Of a DNA stretch of 64,000 bases, positions 61,934-64,000 are shown one piece after another. The DNA comes from Alistipes sp. (GTDB lineage: Bacteria > Bacteroidota > Bacteroidia > Bacteroidales > Rikenellaceae). The stretch is taken from contig JAFWYM010000025.1 in NCBI GenBank assembly GCA_017517705.1, positions 36,830 through 100,829 on the forward strand, written 5' to 3'. The position numbers and the translations under genes were made by a program. The notes under the pieces are model-generated. The model ran no database searches. It saw only the letters and a list, made by a program, of their open reading frames with translations, and was not told the DNA's origin. Each line of letters starts with the position of its first letter. The first letter of the stretch is position 1.

Positions 61934-63727
61934 ATGACATTCTTCGCTCCATTTACCATACCCTTCATCGTCGGTGTATTCTTCCTCTTTGCTGTTGTCG
62001 CCATAAAGTGGACGCTGTGGATTGTGCATCTGCCCAGGGTCGACCGCCATCTTATACGTCACAACTTCTTCACGCGAGATACGCTTATTGCCGTGTGGGA
62101 GGTTGTGCGCGAGTCGTTGCTCCACGTGCGCATCTTTAGGGTAAATCCGCTGCTGGGCTTTATGCACATGTCGTTGGCCTTCGGCTGGTGTTTGCTTATC
62201 GTTGTGGGCTGGATCGAGATTACGGCATACCTCGGCTGGGGGTGGGTGCCTCTTCAAGGTCACGTATTCTTCAAATACTTTATGCCCGTGAACGGTATCG
62301 CGGGCGACATACATCTCTTCGAGCATCTTATGGATGCCTTGCTCCTTATGGTGCTCACGGGCGTGGCTTTGGCGTGGTTCAAGCGCTTGAGGTCTAAGGC
62401 TATGGGCATGCGTCGTACGACAAAGCATGTGCTTTTTGACCGTGTGGCACTCTCGGCATTGTGGTTTATATTCCCTCTGCGCCTTGTTGCCGAGAGCATT
62501 ACGGCTGCGGTACATGGTGGCGGTGGCTTTCTCACGGGAAGCATCGGCACATGGCTTGCGACGCTCGTGCCGAGCGACATCCTTCATCTGGCCTACGAGC
62601 CTGCCTGGTGGCTATACTCCTCAGCCCTCGGCATCTTCTTTGTCGCAATGCCCTTCTCGCGATATATGCACATACTTACGGAGATACCCCTTATCTTCCT
62701 GCGTCGCTGGAAGCTGCATCCCACCGCCGAGCGTAAGTCGTACGATAGATTCGAGGTCGAGGCCTGCTCGCGCTGTGGTATATGTATAGACCCCTGCCAG
62801 CTGCAGGAGGATCTCGGCATAAACGATACGCAGTCGGTGTACTTCCTACGTGACAGACGCTATAATATGCTCTCGCTAAAGGTCGCCAACAACTGTCTTA
62901 TGTGTGGGCGTTGCGAGCAGCAGTGTCCTGTGGGTATCAACCTCGCGACGCTCCGTCTCAACTCGCGTGCCAAGCGTCGTAACATCCCGCACGAGGGGCG
63001 CTTCAACTATCTCCGTGGCATCGATCGCTCGTCGGGTACGGGGCGCGTAGGTTACTTCGCTGGATGTATGACGTCGCTGACACCCGCCGTACAGCGCTCT
63101 ATGGAGGAGATCTTTAGCGCTGCAGGCGAGGATGTGTGGTATGCCGATAAGGATGGAGGTGTATGCTGTGGCCGCCCGCTGATGCTCTCGGGCGAGACCG
63201 ACGCGGCACGTAAGATGGTGGCGTATAATACCGACCTCTTCCGTCGCCACGAGATAACGACACTCGTGACGTCGTGTCCTATATGCCTTCGTGTCTTTCG
63301 TGAAAGCTACCGCCTCGATGGCATCGAGGTGCTCCACCATACAGAGTATATTGATAGGCTTATCGCCTCAGGGCGCATTAGCGTGCGTGCCGGCGAACAC
63401 GCCTATACCTACCACGACCCCTGCGAGCTGGGTCGCGGATGTGGCATCTACGACGAGCCACGACGCATTATTACAGCCGTAGGACGCCTCCTCGAGCCTA
63501 AGCACTCGCGCCGCGATGCACTATGCTGCGGTGCCTCGCTGGCAAATACGGTCATCGACGATGAGCAGCAGAAACGTATCGCTAAGCGTATGACCGACGA
63601 GCTGGTAGCTACGCACTGCGATACCATCGTCACGGCGTGCCCGCTGTGCAACAAGGCTATATCGCGTGCTCAGGGTCTCCCTGCACAAGATGTCGCTGAG
63701 ATTGTGGTAAAAAATATTGTCAAATAG
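61934..63727 (+). CDS. Membrane HdrD/HdrE-like fusion: NarI-like domain plus Fe-S and two CCG domains
   Basis: 597 residues. The N-terminal 260 residues contain about five to six membrane helices with several histidines (LGFMHMSLAFGWCL, HLFEHLMDALLL, SRYMHILTEI), like a NarI/HdrE cytochrome b. Two ferredoxin motifs follow (CSRCGICIDPC, CLMCGRCEQQCP), then two complete CCG domains (GCMTSLT, VCCGRP, SCPICL; and HDPCELG, LCCGAS, ACPLCN). It resembles DsrMK/HdrED-type fusions that exchange electrons with quinone. Last gene of the operon; no terminator is visible behind it. Confidence 0.88.
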   Translation: MTFFAPFTIPFIVGVFFLFAVVAIKWTLWIVHLPRVDRHLIRHNFFTRDTLIAVWEVVRESLLHVRIFRVNPLLGFMHMSLAFGWCLLIVVGWIEITAYLGWGWVPLQGHVFFKYFMPVNGIAGDIHLFEHLMDALLLMVLTGVALAWFKRLRSKAMGMRRTTKHVLFDRVALSALWFIFPLRLVAESITAAVHGGGGFLTGSIGTWLATLVPSDILHLAYEPAWWLYSSALGIFFVAMPFSRYMHILTEIPLIFLRRWKLHPTAERKSYDRFEVEACSRCGICIDPCQLQEDLGINDTQSVYFLRDRRYNMLSLKVANNCLMCGRCEQQCPVGINLATLRLNSRAKRRNIPHEGRFNYLRGIDRSSGTGRVGYFAGCMTSLTPAVQRSMEEIFSAAGEDVWYADKDGGVCCGRPLMLSGETDAARKMVAYNTDLFRRHEITTLVTSCPICLRVFRESYRLDGIEVLHHTEYIDRLIASGRISVRAGEHAYTYHDPCELGRGCGIYDEPRRIITAVGRLLEPKHSRRDALCCGASLANTVIDDEQQKRIAKRMTDELVATHCDTIVTACPLCNKAISRAQGLPAQDVAEIVVKNIVK

Positions 63728-63792
63728 CATATTGATAATCAGCGTGTTCTGTGCGGTATAGTAGCTCTTTGATGCTAAAAAGCGCAATTTTA

Positions 63793-63824
63793 TTTGCACG
63801 AAACAATTATTTGTATTATCTTTG
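63793..63824 (+). promoter_or_regulatory. Promoter of the initiator tRNA gene
   Basis: TTTG (63793-63796), exactly 20 nt, TATCTTTG (63817-63824). Perfect consensus, about 45 nt before the mature tRNA start. Confidence 0.7.
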
Positions 63825-63868
63825 CACTCGCAATTGGGAAATACGTCGCAAGACTATTAACGATACAT

Positions 63869-63941
63869 CGCGGGGTAGAGCAGTTGGCAGCTCGTCGGGC
63901 TCATAACCCGGAGGTCGGAGGTTCGAGTCCTCCCCCCGCTA
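63869..63941 (+). tRNA. Initiator tRNA-fMet (CAT)
   Basis: 73-nt cloverleaf: acceptor CGCGGGG/CCCCGCT, D-stem GAGC/GCTC, anticodon loop CTCATAA, T-arm GGAGG-TTCGAGT-CCTCC, discriminator A. Initiator marks: no 1:72 pair (C1 opposite U72), three G-C pairs next to the anticodon loop (GGG/CCC), and A11:U24 in the D-stem. CCA is not encoded. Positions 1:72 read C:U rather than the C:A of Escherichia coli. Confidence 0.95.
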
Positions 63942-63944
63942 CTA

Positions 63945-63986
63945 AAAGACCGTAATCATACTGAAAATCAGTTGATTGCGGTCTTT
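63945..63986 (+). terminator. Terminator of the initiator tRNA gene
   Basis: A long stem AAAGACCGTAATCA (63945-63958) with 63973-63986, one G-T wobble, and an inner ACTG/CAGT extension. It ends in TCTTT and lies 3 bp after the tRNA. Confidence 0.8.
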
Positions 63987-64000
63987 CCCGTAAAAACGAC

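Noticed and set aside
58747-63727. True methanogen-type heterodisulfide reductase
   Set aside because: HdrA is half length, the first HdrB CCG domain is degenerate, and no coenzyme M/B pathway genes are expected in Bacteroidales.

Overview
The window looks like chromosome from a gut-type member of the Bacteroidales, most likely Rikenellaceae/Alistipes-like. I infer this from the SusC/SusD pair, many Cys-anchored surface lipoproteins, a group-B-like [FeFe] hydrogenase, promoters of the Bacteroidetes type (TTTG about 20 nt before TAnnTTTG), a fairly GC-rich composition for the order, and an ackA-ptb-buk operon. The genus is an inference. There is one tRNA, no rRNA, no CRISPR array and no recognisable transposase or integrase.

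Layout. 1-7,620 (minus strand): hydA-hydE-hydG-hydF, a complete [FeFe]-hydrogenase and H-cluster maturation operon, then hpt-queE-ftsB/divIC-like and the start of a DegP-type protease that runs off the window. 7,900-15,700 (minus): three related lipoproteins sharing a fimbrillin-like N-terminal domain, two of them with long beta-helix C-termini, preceded by a long leader. 16,200-21,830 (minus): housekeeping genes yidC, pyrG and a DUF349 protein. 22,250-27,700 (plus): ackA-ptb-buk, aroQ and a polysaccharide flippase, meeting thiL tail to tail. 28,720-31,680 (minus): two surface lipoproteins. 31,950-35,290: argR, then a small phage-derived island (S24/XRE repressor diverging from a small ORF and an isolated terminase large subunit). 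35,330-40,900 (plus): a potABCD-like polyamine transporter followed by an outer-membrane barrel protein. 41,030-58,530 (minus): one 17-kb Sus-like locus of ten genes (susC, susD, seven lipoproteins including a subtilisin-like protease and two leucine-rich-repeat proteins, and a DUF1573 protein), carrying an A-B-B-A tandem repeat array between two of its genes. 58,750-63,730 (plus): five genes for a heterodisulfide-reductase-like (Hdr-like) complex with a membrane subunit, followed by an initiator tRNA-Met.

How it fits together. The hydrogenase, the Hdr-like complex and the acetate/butyrate kinases all belong to fermentative electron disposal and acyl-phosphate ATP generation. The Sus-like locus and the fimbrillin-like proteins belong to the cell surface and nutrient capture. 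The items most worth follow-up are the isolated repressor/small ORF/terminase module, the glycosidase-free, protease-bearing Sus-like locus with its repeat array, the Hdr-like complex with a degenerate HdrB domain, and a family of long imperfect palindromes with a TTTAC-N5-GTAAACTCC apex.
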